Shown here piece after piece: positions 16,863 to 26,390 of a stretch of DNA of 32,758 nt. The notes under the pieces are model-generated. The model was not told the origin of the DNA. It did not search any database and was given only the letters and a program-made list of their open reading frames with translations. Both the position numbers and the translations under genes were made by a program. The stretch comes from Patescibacteria group bacterium (GTDB lineage Bacteria > Patescibacteriota > Patescibacteriia > Patescibacteriales > UBA12465), in the NCBI GenBank assembly GCA_028696995.1, contig JAQVFY010000007.1, positions 1-32,758 on the forward strand, in the 5' to 3' direction. Position 1 is the first letter of the stretch, and every line of letters begins with the position of its first letter.

Positions 16863-17927
16863 TTAAATTATTTTACTATAAATATTATTATAATATTTTT
16901 TTGCTATTTCCTCCCAAGAAAATTTTTTTATACATTCTTTGGCATTATCAACAATTTTTAATGTCTTATCTCTATCATTTATAATAAAATCAACTGATTT
17001 TATTATCCCTTTAATATCGTCAATTTCTACCATAAAAACATTCTCTCTATCACTAGAAATATCTGGAACCATACCGACCCTAGTGCTAACAACCGGAACT
17101 CCAGTAGCCCAACATTCTAATAAAGCTTTGGGTCCACCCTCAACCCTAGAAGATATAATATATAAATCAAGCATATTGTAATAATTAACTATTTCTAAAT
17201 AATTCTTTAGATAAACATGAGTATAAGTAATATTCATTTCTCTCAATCTTTTTTTAACATATCCCCGAGACGGACCTGTTAATAAAACATGTAAACTGTG
17301 TTTTTTTGAAATTTCTAAAATGGCATCACAAAAAATATCAGGTCCCTTGATTAATTTTGGAACAAGACCTTCTCCCCAACCGACTCCATCTTTCTGAAAA
17401 GAACCTATTATTATCTTGTCCTGAGGAATTTTTAGCTTATTCTTTAATTCAAGTCTTTTTCTATCACTAAAAATTTTAAAAATATTAACATCAACCCCCA
17501 GAGGAATAACTAAAATTTTATTAGCATCAAGGCCATTATTTAATAAAATTTTTGCTGTTTCTTCACAAGAAGTATGAATAATATCTACTACTTTATTTAA
17601 TTTACTAACATATTTTATTTTAGGATCATTTTTCTCTATATGAAACCATGTTAAAATTATTTTATTGGAACTATGAATTTTCTTAATTCCTTTCTTTATA
17701 TTTATATAAGTATTAACAGAACCAAAATGAATTATTTTATTCTTCAGACCTATTGTAGTAACTCTAACATCAGCTTTTATTAGATTTAAATTATTCAAAG
17801 AAGACGTTATTTGAAGTCCATCCCATTTTATTGACCAATCCAAACATTCAACAATATAAATTAAATCTTCTTTACCAAAAATATTTTTTAATATATCTCT
17901 AATTATTAATATTATTTTTTTTATCAT
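16863..17927 (-). CDS. Glycosyltransferase, GT4 family
   Basis: ILVIPLGVDVNIF, LYIISSRVEGGPKALLECWATGVPVVSTRVGMVPDI (GT4 EX7E-type region). Confidence 0.88.
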   Translation of the reverse strand: MIKKIILIIRDILKNIFGKEDLIYIVECLDWSIKWDGLQITSSLNNLNLIKADVRVTTIGLKNKIIHFGSVNTYINIKKGIKKIHSSNKIILTWFHIEKNDPKIKYVSKLNKVVDIIHTSCEETAKILLNNGLDANKILVIPLGVDVNIFKIFSDRKRLELKNKLKIPQDKIIIGSFQKDGVGWGEGLVPKLIKGPDIFCDAILEISKKHSLHVLLTGPSRGYVKKRLREMNITYTHVYLKNYLEIVNYYNMLDLYIISSRVEGGPKALLECWATGVPVVSTRVGMVPDISSDRENVFMVEIDDIKGIIKSVDFIINDRDKTLKIVDNAKECIKKFSWEEIAKKYYNNIYSKII

Positions 17928-18592
17928 ATTTTATTTATAATTCCCCAAAGTTCGCCAAATTTTATATCATAGCTAATTAATTTCCAGCCAGATTCTTCAA
18001 GTTCTTTTTCTAAAGATTCTAATGTATATTCAATAAAATGAGTTTTATCAAGTCTATATTCATAACCATTATTTTTTTTATAAACAGTCAACCAATCACG
18101 ATCTATCATCGGTACTCTTAATATAATCTTATCAGAAAATTTTCTGATTTTTTTCAAAAATTCAATCCTATTTTCTATATGTTCTAAAACATTAGATAAG
18201 GCTATAGCATCAAATTTTTTATTAATATCATAATTGGTAGCATCTCCAACAATATATTTTATATTATTCTTTTTATTTTTCCTATTAGCCTTTTCTATGT
18301 TTTCTTTAGAAATGTCTATGGCCACAACTTCCTTAACTTTCTCTGCTATACTAGCTGCCAAAAAACCATTTCCACAACCAATATCAAAAACAATATCATC
18401 ATTCATTAAATTATCTTTAAAAAAAACATCATAATTTAATATGGCATACTTAGGATGGACCCCCTGTTTACTAACAAAAACCTTTATCCATCTATAAGAA
18501 ATATTATTTAGATATATAAAAAAACCTAAAAAATATTTTCCAAAAAAAGAATCCCTAAAAAAAATAATAATGTTATAAATAAATTTTTTCAT
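17924..18592 (-). CDS. SAM-dependent class I methyltransferase
   Basis: DIVFDIGCGNGFLAASIAEKVKEVVAIDISKENIEKA, FDAIALSNVLEHIEN; 4-bp overlap with the next gene. Confidence 0.88.
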   Translation of the reverse strand: MKKFIYNIIIFFRDSFFGKYFLGFFIYLNNISYRWIKVFVSKQGVHPKYAILNYDVFFKDNLMNDDIVFDIGCGNGFLAASIAEKVKEVVAIDISKENIEKANRKNKKNNIKYIVGDATNYDINKKFDAIALSNVLEHIENRIEFLKKIRKFSDKIILRVPMIDRDWLTVYKKNNGYEYRLDKTHFIEYTLESLEKELEESGWKLISYDIKFGELWGIINKI

Positions 18593-19703
18593 TTTTTGAT
18601 GCTTCTATTAATAATTTAAATCTTTCTAAAAAAATATTATTAGAATATTCATTTTTAGCTATTTTAAAACTATTACTTCCCATATCAACCAATCTACTTC
18701 TATCTCCTATAACATCACCTATCTTCTTTGCTAAATCAGATGAGTTTTTACTTTTAAAAACAAAACCATTTACTCCATTTCGTACCATAAATTTTGTTCC
18801 ATTTTGATCACTACTAATAACTGGAAGTTTATTAGACATAGCCTCTAAAATAGAATAAGAGGCCGGTTCATTATAACTCGGTAAAACAAATAAATCACTA
18901 TTTTTATAAATATCAAAAACCTCATCATTATTTATATCATACACAACCTTTACAATATCATCAAGTTTATTTAAATTAATATATCTCTCTATTTTTTTAA
19001 AAATAATTGGATCTACTTTTTGGCCAATTATGGTCAATGAAATATTATATTTATTTTTTATATTATTTACTGCCTCCAATATAGTTAAATGTCCCTTTCT
19101 CTCTACAAATTTACCAACCGATACTATATTTATTTTATTATTTAAAAAATATTTTTTATCAAAATCAGGCGATTCAATAGAAAAAGGAATAAAAGAAAAA
19201 AATAAATTATTTTTTCCATTTTTATCTTCTATTTCAGATATTATTTTTTCAACTTTTAAAAATCGTTTTAAAAATGACAAAAAAAACCTTCTAATAATTT
19301 TTTTTGGATTATAATCATCTGTTTGAATAAGAAAAAAGGATCTTATTTTATACTTTTTTACATAATATAAAGAAACTAAAGATAAAATACTCTTCATTCC
19401 TTTGACTATTGTAATGTCAGGAGAAAAATCTTTAATTTCCTTTTTTAATATTTTTATATTAGGACAAGCAAGAATTAATTTCCAAAAATCATTATCCGAT
19501 GAATTAAAAAAAATTTTTCTAAATTTATTAATAAATATATATATTTTAGAAAAACCAATTATTTTAGGAAAAATAGCATCATATCTTTCAGCTGATCCTT
19601 GATATTGAGATAAAAAAACAACTTCATTACCAGAATCCTTTAAGGCCTTAATTCTGGCATGTAAATTGGTATGATATCTTGGAGCAATAAATAATATTTT
19701 CAT
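18573..19703 (-). CDS. Glycosyltransferase, GT4 family
   Basis: INIVSVGKFVERKGHLTILEAVNNI, LFVLPSYNEPASYSILEAMSNKLPVISSDQNGTKFMV. Confidence 0.9.
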   Translation of the reverse strand: MKILFIAPRYHTNLHARIKALKDSGNEVVFLSQYQGSAERYDAIFPKIIGFSKIYIFINKFRKIFFNSSDNDFWKLILACPNIKILKKEIKDFSPDITIVKGMKSILSLVSLYYVKKYKIRSFFLIQTDDYNPKKIIRRFFLSFLKRFLKVEKIISEIEDKNGKNNLFFSFIPFSIESPDFDKKYFLNNKINIVSVGKFVERKGHLTILEAVNNIKNKYNISLTIIGQKVDPIIFKKIERYINLNKLDDIVKVVYDINNDEVFDIYKNSDLFVLPSYNEPASYSILEAMSNKLPVISSDQNGTKFMVRNGVNGFVFKSKNSSDLAKKIGDVIGDRSRLVDMGSNSFKIAKNEYSNNIFLERFKLLIEASKNEKIYL

Positions 19704-19710
19704 AAAAAAA

Positions 19711-20838
19711 TTAATTTAATATTTCTAATAAATATTTTTTATCCTTTTCGATTATTTTTTTAATATCATGATTATCTTTAACATATTTAAAAGCTTTGTC
19801 TGAAATTATTTGACGAAATTCATTGTCATTTAACAATTCACTTAATTTATCAGCCAAAAATTCAAAATCGCCTTTAGCGCAAAAACCAATACCACTATCT
19901 AAAATATCATTGGGGTTAACATTTAAACTTATAACCACAGCTTTGTTTTTAAAAGATTCAATAAAAGTATTAGGAAATCCCTCAGAAATAGAAGTATTCA
20001 CAAAAATTAAAGCCTCAGAAAAATATTTATCCATCTTACAAATTGGAACATATTCAATAAATTCTAAATTTTTAATATTCTTAGATAATTCTTTTATCTC
20101 GTTAAAATAATTTAAATCAGCGCTCTTTTGACAAATCATAATAAACTTATAATCCTTGAATCTTTTAGCTAATTTTAAAAAATATTCCGGTTGCTTAAAA
20201 TTTTTATCAGCCCTCCCTACCCATAAAATATTTTTCTTCTCAAAACTGCTAATTGAGTTATCTATAATATGAGCATTATTTCTCAAAATAGATTCTCTTT
20301 TATAATTTTCCAGAAGCTTTTCTTGCTGATATTTATTCTGAGAAAAAATCAAAACAGCTCGTCTCAAGGCTATCTTAAATAATTTCCATCTAATTTTTAA
20401 AAAGAAATTATTATTAAGATATTTTGGAACAGAAACAGAAGCATCTTGATCATGTGCCATCATATAAACAATTTTTTTCTTATTTAACTTGCAATACAAA
20501 GCCATTAAACCAGTTTCTATTCCAGCCGACCTCTGAAGACAAATATCAAAATTAATTCTTTTTAAAATAAACCATAACTTTATAAAATTAAAAATTATTT
20601 TTGTCTTACTAACATCAAAAATTTTATAAACATTTACATTCTTTATTTTTTCAAATTTAGGTCCACCGAAATTACCAACAAAAAAATGAATTTCAAATCT
20701 GGAATCTTCGGCTAATTTTATAGCTAAATTGTATAATTGCATTTCAGCCCCACCTACTCTCCCCAGACTATCATCTCTAGGACAAAAGAAATCAAAAGCA
20801 TAAATTGAAGCAATACATATTTTTACCTTTTTATTCAT
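19711..20838 (-). CDS. Glycosyltransferase, GT4 family
   Basis: GRVGGAEMQLYNLAIKLAE..., ILWVGRADKNFKQPEYFLKLAKRF, IFVNTSISEGFPNTFIESFKNKAVVISLNVNP. Confidence 0.9.
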   Translation of the reverse strand: MNKKVKICIASIYAFDFFCPRDDSLGRVGGAEMQLYNLAIKLAEDSRFEIHFFVGNFGGPKFEKIKNVNVYKIFDVSKTKIIFNFIKLWFILKRINFDICLQRSAGIETGLMALYCKLNKKKIVYMMAHDQDASVSVPKYLNNNFFLKIRWKLFKIALRRAVLIFSQNKYQQEKLLENYKRESILRNNAHIIDNSISSFEKKNILWVGRADKNFKQPEYFLKLAKRFKDYKFIMICQKSADLNYFNEIKELSKNIKNLEFIEYVPICKMDKYFSEALIFVNTSISEGFPNTFIESFKNKAVVISLNVNPNDILDSGIGFCAKGDFEFLADKLSELLNDNEFRQIISDKAFKYVKDNHDIKKIIEKDKKYLLEILN

Positions 20839-21970
20839 AATACTTTTTATACAAATCTAAATATTTTTCCATCATATTAATAGCTAAAAATTCATTTCTC
20901 CTCACATTATAATTATTTCTATTTTTATAGCTATCTACTTTCACGTCTATAATCTTATTAAAAACATTCAAAAAATCATCACTATCATCCAATCTATAAC
21001 AATTATTTACTCCAATTATCTCCTCATTACCGCCCACATTACTAGCCATAACCGAGATACCTGAATTTAAGGCCTCAATCAAAGAAATCGACAAACCCTC
21101 ATAAATAGAAGGCAAAATAAACAAATCTAAGCCCTTTAAATACCTAGTGCCCATTTCTATCTCCCCTAATAAAAAAATCCTATTTTCAAGCTTTTTTTGC
21201 CCAATCAAGGCCTCATAGCGCCCCCTTTCAGGGCCATCCCCTATTAAAACCAAATGGGCTCGAGGCTCAATCTCAATAATTTTGTCAAAAATACTTATCA
21301 AAAACTCATAATTTTTAGGATAAGCCAATCTTCCAATAGATCCTATTAAAAATTTATCATTATCCAAAACTCCCATTCTATCAAACAAAAACTTACGTGC
21401 CTCATCTCTAGATAAATAATCAGTATCTACTCCATTATATATCAAATATCCATTTTTAACTAACTTTATTTTTTTAGCTAAATCCAAATTATTTTGACTG
21501 ACAAAAACTACCTTATCAACAAACAAAAAACAAAATTTAAAAAATAATTTATACAAAAATTTTTTTATCACCCCAGCCTCATAATTTGGATCTAAAATTG
21601 ACAAACCATGAACTGTAAAAATTATTTTTATTTTTCTATTAGCAATTTTGGCTGAGATAGCTCCTATCAAAGTATTAGTGCTATTTAAATGCAAAACTTC
21701 AAATTTATTTTTCTTAATAAAACTAATAAAACTAAAGAAAAAATTAATATTAGAAAAAAAACCTGAACTTCTTTTCAAGCTTTTCAATCTATGAATAACT
21801 ATATTTTCTTTTTTAGCAAAATTAAAAAGAAAATCACCCTCGCCACAGGCAATCTCCACCCTGCTTTCATCATTTCCACATAATTTATTTTTCAACCCCT
21901 TAGCTAAATTAGCTACAAAAACTTGCGCCCCACCAATTTCTCCTTTAGTAATTAAAAGTAAAATCTTCAT
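20831..21970 (-). CDS. Glycosyltransferase, GT4 family
   Basis: KGEIGGAQVFVANLAKGL, YLIYNGVDTDYL, IGSIGRLAYPKNYEFLISIF, LFILPSIYEGLSISLIEALNSGISVMASNVGGNEEII. Confidence 0.93.
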   Translation of the reverse strand: MKILLLITKGEIGGAQVFVANLAKGLKNKLCGNDESRVEIACGEGDFLFNFAKKENIVIHRLKSLKRSSGFFSNINFFFSFISFIKKNKFEVLHLNSTNTLIGAISAKIANRKIKIIFTVHGLSILDPNYEAGVIKKFLYKLFFKFCFLFVDKVVFVSQNNLDLAKKIKLVKNGYLIYNGVDTDYLSRDEARKFLFDRMGVLDNDKFLIGSIGRLAYPKNYEFLISIFDKIIEIEPRAHLVLIGDGPERGRYEALIGQKKLENRIFLLGEIEMGTRYLKGLDLFILPSIYEGLSISLIEALNSGISVMASNVGGNEEIIGVNNCYRLDDSDDFLNVFNKIIDVKVDSYKNRNNYNVRRNEFLAINMMEKYLDLYKKYYE

Positions 21971-22099
21971 TTATTAAAATTTATCTAACATTTTAAAATT
22001 ATAATCGTTAAAAATCAACATAATTTCACTTTTTTAACGCTTTTGAGCTTAAAAACATTAAAAACATAAACTATAAACAAAAAATATCTCCAATAGTCC

Positions 22100-22753
22100 T
22101 TACTCCACTTCCTGCCTAATAAGTCGCTTAATATCAATCTCAATATCCAATTTTCCATCTTTATCAGCCTTCTGATACATAAAATCCAAAGCCTCAGCTA
22201 TATTTCTCTCAAGCTCTTCCCGGCTCATATATCCAGAAAAAAATTGATTTTCCTTATCCCCCACCAATTCATATTTTTTAAAAGAATAATTAGTAAAAAA
22301 ATTAATAGGTTCAGCCTCTAATTGCTGAGAAATTTTTCTATGATAATCATATCGCTGACTAGAAACTAAAGAAATCAATAAAGCAATAATAGCAAAAAAC
22401 AAAACTATCCCCAGCAACCAATTAACCATCTTCTTACCTCCCATAATAGAAAGTCCAATAAAAATTATCAATATTGGCCAGATCACAGTCCAATCAAGCT
22501 GATAATTCCACCAACCCAAATTTTTTCCTAAATAAAAAAATCCCAAAAACAGAATAAATAAACCAAAGACCACGCCTCCGCCAGAAGAAGATTTAGAGCA
22601 ACAAGATCCTTTAAAATGATATGACTTGTGATGAGTCCGATCTTTTTTCTCTTTATCCTTTTTATCTCTCTCCCCTAAATCCATATCTTCGATCACTCCC
22701 TCAAATACTTCTTCCTTTTTTTCTTCTTTGTTTTTTTCATTATTGTTGTTCAT
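22100..22753 (-). CDS. Membrane protein with LiaI/LiaF-like (DUF5668-type) TM region
   Basis: FGLFILFLGFFYLGKNLGWWNYQLDWTVIWPILIIFIGLSIM plus third TM; charged N-terminus. Confidence 0.7.
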   Translation of the reverse strand: MNNNNEKNKEEKKEEVFEGVIEDMDLGERDKKDKEKKDRTHHKSYHFKGSCCSKSSSGGGVVFGLFILFLGFFYLGKNLGWWNYQLDWTVIWPILIIFIGLSIMGGKKMVNWLLGIVLFFAIIALLISLVSSQRYDYHRKISQQLEAEPINFFTNYSFKKYELVGDKENQFFSGYMSREELERNIAEALDFMYQKADKDGKLDIEIDIKRLIRQEVE

Positions 22754-22791
22754 ACTTTTAAAAAATTAATTATAATATTTTTTTAATAACT

Positions 22792-23247
22792 TTATTTTCG
22801 ACTAACAGCTTTTTTATTGAATAAAATAATTAAACCAATTATTACTAAAAATAATGGCCAAAAATTATCCCAAATAAAAGAAAATGGGGTAAAATTAGAA
22901 AAAAGAGAGCTAAAGCCAATAAGTACTAAAATTAAACCTAGAATAAAGCGCCAATCACTAACTTTAACCTCAGAGCCCAAATCCTTAATACGAGAACCAA
23001 GTTCTCCCACAAATTCTTCGGCCTTATCTGTATTAACTTTTTTTTTAGAACTATCCTCTCCCTCAGAAGGAACTACTAAGGCAAAGATTATATAAATCAA
23101 TAAACCTGAACCACCTCCAAAAAACAGGGCGATGAAAATAAGACGAACCACTAAGGGGTCAATGACAAAATAGTCAGCTAAACCGCCACAAACTCCCCAA
23201 ATAACCCGATCTTCACGTGAACGATAAAGTTTTTTTCTTGTTTCCAT
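22792..23247 (-). CDS. PspC domain protein
   Basis: KKLYRSREDRVIWGVCGGLADYFVIDPLVVRLIFIALFFGGGSGLLIYIIFALVVPSE is a canonical PspC domain; followed by two TM helices. Confidence 0.92.
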   Translation of the reverse strand: METRKKLYRSREDRVIWGVCGGLADYFVIDPLVVRLIFIALFFGGGSGLLIYIIFALVVPSEGEDSSKKKVNTDKAEEFVGELGSRIKDLGSEVKVSDWRFILGLILVLIGFSSLFSNFTPFSFIWDNFWPLFLVIIGLIILFNKKAVSRK

Positions 23248-23414
23248 ATTTTTTTAGATTAATTATTGTTTTATTATTTAACTAAATAATTTATAAATTC
23301 ATTGGATAAAAAATTGCAAGAAAAATAATAGCATTAATGATTAAATTATCTAATATTAGGTAATTTTAAGACATTGATAAGTCTAATTATTGGTCTAATT
23401 CTATATATATTTTT

Positions 23415-24026
23415 CTAAAGATTTAAAATTTTTATTACTTTATCTAAATCATCCGGATTGCCTCTAAAATCCAAACTTCCTCTATCCAAAAAAGAAATAT
23501 TATTATAATCTTTACTCAATTTTTCAAAAAAAGTATCATGACAATTATGGATTTCTAATTGCTTATTAAAAAAGAATTCCGAATCCTCAAAGCCCCGCCC
23601 ACCAGCTTGGGAAAATTTTCTAATTCCCTCTCTACTATTTTGTAAAACCAAAATATTGTCAGGCCAAGGAAGTATTTTTTTATCCAACTCCAACATTTCT
23701 CTAGATATTTCTTGTTCAAACTCATCCTTCATCCAAGCTTCAATATACGGCTGACTAGTAAACCAAAAACCATCCAAAAAACAATACTTACCGGCTTTTT
23801 TACACTCCATAGCCTCAATATATTGACTGACGTAGTGATTACGAAACCAAACTCTCAAATTAATACTATTTCCTCCGGCTTGAATACTCTGAGAAATGCG
23901 CTCAGGAAATCTTTCCTGCTCTAAATAAGGGATTCCGTCATATTTTTGAGCTAATAAGCGCACCAAGGTACTCTTACCACTACGTGGACCACCAGTTATG
24001 ACTATTATTTTTCCTAAATTAGACAT
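23415..24026 (-). CDS. P-loop ATPase, AAA_28/nucleoside-kinase-like
   Basis: Walker A IIVITGGPRSGKSTLVRLL; FLDGFWFTSQPYIEAW; LVLQNSREGIRKFSQAGGRGFED. Confidence 0.75.
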   Translation of the reverse strand: MSNLGKIIVITGGPRSGKSTLVRLLAQKYDGIPYLEQERFPERISQSIQAGGNSINLRVWFRNHYVSQYIEAMECKKAGKYCFLDGFWFTSQPYIEAWMKDEFEQEISREMLELDKKILPWPDNILVLQNSREGIRKFSQAGGRGFEDSEFFFNKQLEIHNCHDTFFEKLSKDYNNISFLDRGSLDFRGNPDDLDKVIKILNL

Positions 24027-24065
24027 AGTTTTAAAAATTGTTTTTGAAGGAAGGTAGTAATTTGC

Positions 24066-24096
24066 CCCACCCTTTCAAGTGTCCCAATTTGGAGAC
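24066..24096. repeat. Direct-repeat copy 1 with imperfect hairpin, downstream side of the Bro-N gene
   Basis: CCCACCCTTTCAAGT|GTCCCAATTTGGAGAC; 15 bp identical to 25089-25103. Confidence 0.7.
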
Positions 24097-24116
24097 GGTT
24101 GAAAATCTAATAATTA

Positions 24117-24136
24117 TTTTTTAACCTGTTAAAAAA
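24117..24136. terminator. AT-rich inverted repeat after Bro-N gene
   Basis: TTTTTTAAC-ct-GTTAAAAAA perfect 9-bp arms starting 14 bp past the stop. Confidence 0.45.
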
Positions 24137-24150
24137 TGTTATGGGTTTAT

Positions 24151-24996
24151 TTATTTTAATTTTAATTTTTTATTATTTCTTGCTAAAAATTTACTACTAG
24201 ATACAACTGGTCTACCCGTTTTCTTTTCTAAAGCCTTTCTAGCTCCACCAGCGATACCACCACCCTCTCTGGCCACAGCTCTATTTTCAATAAAATTCTT
24301 CGGTTCTTTAGCTTTCGATATCTCAGTAGTGGAAGTCTCGGCTAACATATTTAAAACCAGCTCTAAATTGGTCATATTATCGCGTAAATTTTCTTTTTTT
24401 AAATCCTTAATCTTTTTGTAATCCTTGGTTTTAATTCCCGCCCAGGCAAAAGTTATGTCATCAGTTAAGATGGCAAACTCATTGACGCTTTTTATTCCTC
24501 TCTCCGTCCACTCATCGGTTAAATCTTTTCTAATTTCTATGCTTTTTAACCTCAAATTGACCCAATCTTTAGAATAACCCTTTTTGAGATAAGTCGCCAT
24601 AGCTCTTTGAATGGCTTTTTCAGGATCCTCAGCCTCCTCTACCCTCTCATACCCAACTCTAGCCAACCAAAGCTTAAATGGCTCAGCCTTTGGCGATGGG
24701 ATTGATTGAATTATACGAAAAATTGTTTCGGTATCAGCAACGTCAGTTAAATAATACTTTCCATCACTAGCCATCATTTTCAATTGGTCACAATTTGTGA
24801 CCACCTCACTCCCTTCATTTTTTAAGCGATTCTTTATAGTAGTCCAATAACTTTTAGCCCTCTTATGATCGATCTGTCCAGTTAAAACTTTGATAACATC
24901 AACCACCGAAAAATACCATTTTTCTTGATCATCATCCCAAACTCTCCGGATTTCTTGTCCGGAAAAAATTGCTAAATCTTGTTCTTTTTTGGTCAT
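24151..24996 (-). CDS. Bro-N domain (BRO family / DinD-like antirepressor) protein
   Basis: FSGQEIRRVWDDDQEKWYFSVVDVIKVLTGQIDHKRAKSYWTTIKNRL...SDGKYYLTDVADTETIFRIIQSIPSPKAEPFKLWLARVGYERVEE is a textbook Bro-N domain. Confidence 0.9.
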   Translation of the reverse strand: MTKKEQDLAIFSGQEIRRVWDDDQEKWYFSVVDVIKVLTGQIDHKRAKSYWTTIKNRLKNEGSEVVTNCDQLKMMASDGKYYLTDVADTETIFRIIQSIPSPKAEPFKLWLARVGYERVEEAEDPEKAIQRAMATYLKKGYSKDWVNLRLKSIEIRKDLTDEWTERGIKSVNEFAILTDDITFAWAGIKTKDYKKIKDLKKENLRDNMTNLELVLNMLAETSTTEISKAKEPKNFIENRAVAREGGGIAGGARKALEKKTGRPVVSSSKFLARNNKKLKLK

Positions 24997-25048
24997 AATT
25001 TTTATATTAATTATTATGACTTAATTATAACAAAAGTCAGATGAATTT

Positions 25049-25067
25049 AAGATAAACTTTTTATCTT
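25049..25067 (-). terminator. Hairpin downstream of S51-like gene
   Basis: AAGATAAA-ctt-TTTATCTT perfect 8-bp arms. Confidence 0.4.
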
Positions 25068-25088
25068 TAAGGGACTATACAATTTATA

Positions 25089-25126
25089 CCCACCCTTTCA
25101 AGTCTCCGCTTTTTTTGGGACACTTT
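25089..25126. repeat. Direct-repeat copy 2, upstream side of the Bro-N gene
   Basis: CCCACCCTTTCAAGT|CTCCGCTTTTTTTGGGACACTT. Confidence 0.7.
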
Positions 25127-25149
25127 AGCCCATTGCCATCTCATTACAC

Positions 25150-25791
25150 TTACAAAACAACCTCTTCACTATCACCAAAAAAACTAATTTCACCATTTTC
25201 AATATAAAAACATTGGTCATCCCTCAAAACTTTTAATGGATATTTTAAGGTCTTGGCTTTTTCAATCATCTCTTCTTTAAAATTATCAGTAAAATGACAC
25301 TTTATTAAAAAAGGAACATAATTTAAAGCTGTAAAATCATTTAAGCCATATCTATTACGATCCAATTTCCAGCTGCCGACCTCGATAGTTGGACACATTA
25401 TATAAGAGCCACTACTACAACCAATATAGAATAATCCCGCTTCTAAAAGTTTTTTTAAAATTGAATCAAATCCCACTTCTCTAATATTTTTTAAAAGATA
25501 AAAAGGATTTCCACCCGAAACCTGGATAACGTTTCTATCGGCAAAAAAATCTAAAATTTCTTTTTCTGTTTTTTCTTCAATATCAAATTGTTTAAAATCT
25601 ATTCCCGAAAGAGCCATAGCATCAAAATATTCATTCATATACTTAAGATATTCCTGATCCATAACAACCTGTAAGGCGGTATTAACAAAACCTATTTTAA
25701 GTTCTTCTCTGGAAATACCTAATAAATCATAACCTTTATTCAATAAAAATTTTTCTTTTGAAGCTAGTATTATTTTCATATTATTCTTCAT
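25150..25791 (-). CDS. Peptidase S51 / dipeptidase E-like protein (type 1 glutamine amidotransferase-like fold)
   Basis: VIQVSGGNPFYLLKNIREVG, GLFYIGCSSGSYIMCPTIE (nucleophile Ser context), FTALNYVPFLIKCHF. Confidence 0.88.
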   Translation of the reverse strand: MKNNMKIILASKEKFLLNKGYDLLGISREELKIGFVNTALQVVMDQEYLKYMNEYFDAMALSGIDFKQFDIEEKTEKEILDFFADRNVIQVSGGNPFYLLKNIREVGFDSILKKLLEAGLFYIGCSSGSYIMCPTIEVGSWKLDRNRYGLNDFTALNYVPFLIKCHFTDNFKEEMIEKAKTLKYPLKVLRDDQCFYIENGEISFFGDSEEVVL

Positions 25792-25797
25792 TCATTT

Positions 25798-26262
25798 TTA
25801 TATATTAACAACCTCTTCTAGCTCGTGCTCTAAAATAATATCAGATTCTCCAAATAAAACCCTTCCTTTAAACTTTTTACCAGCCAAAAAAAATGGCATC
25901 CAATATATATCATCGGGCCACATTTCATTAAAAGGAATTTTATCCACATGCCACCACATAGGTTTCATTTCTTCGGTTTCTATTGGCTCTCCCAAAAAAC
26001 TATCTGCCTTAAAAAAATGAACCTCTAAAATTTCAGGATTTCCCTTAAATTCAAAGTCTATAATTCCGAGCTTCTCTATATCCTGCACTTCTATTCCGGC
26101 TTCCTCTAAAAACTCTCTCTTAGCAGCATCCTCTATCTTTTCTCCGTCAAAAACTTTACCACCGAAACCATTCCATCTTCCCGCACCAAAACCTCTTTTT
26201 TTCATACCTAATAATATTTGAGAATTTTTATGAACGATACATAGGGTTAAAATTTTTTTCAT
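25798..26262 (-). CDS. Nudix hydrolase, MTH1/8-oxo-dGTPase-like
   Basis: Nudix box GGKVFDGEKIEDAAKREFLEEAGIEV; ILLGMKKRGFGAGRWNGFGGK and MWPDDIYWMP segments closely match the human MTH1 pattern as recalled. Confidence 0.93.
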   Translation of the reverse strand: MKKILTLCIVHKNSQILLGMKKRGFGAGRWNGFGGKVFDGEKIEDAAKREFLEEAGIEVQDIEKLGIIDFEFKGNPEILEVHFFKADSFLGEPIETEEMKPMWWHVDKIPFNEMWPDDIYWMPFFLAGKKFKGRVLFGESDIILEHELEEVVNI

Positions 26263-26390
26263 ATTATTTTTACAAATAATTTAAAAATATCAAAATCTGA
26301 TTAAAGAAACATCCACAAACATTATTCTCTCTAATCTAATAGACTAAAACGTGGAAACTTTTTGAAATCTACTTCAACCTGTTTTTATTT

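Noticed and set aside
24117-24136. Considered as transposon terminal repeat
   Set aside because: Only a single local AT-rich hairpin right after the Bro-N stop; a terminator explains it more simply.
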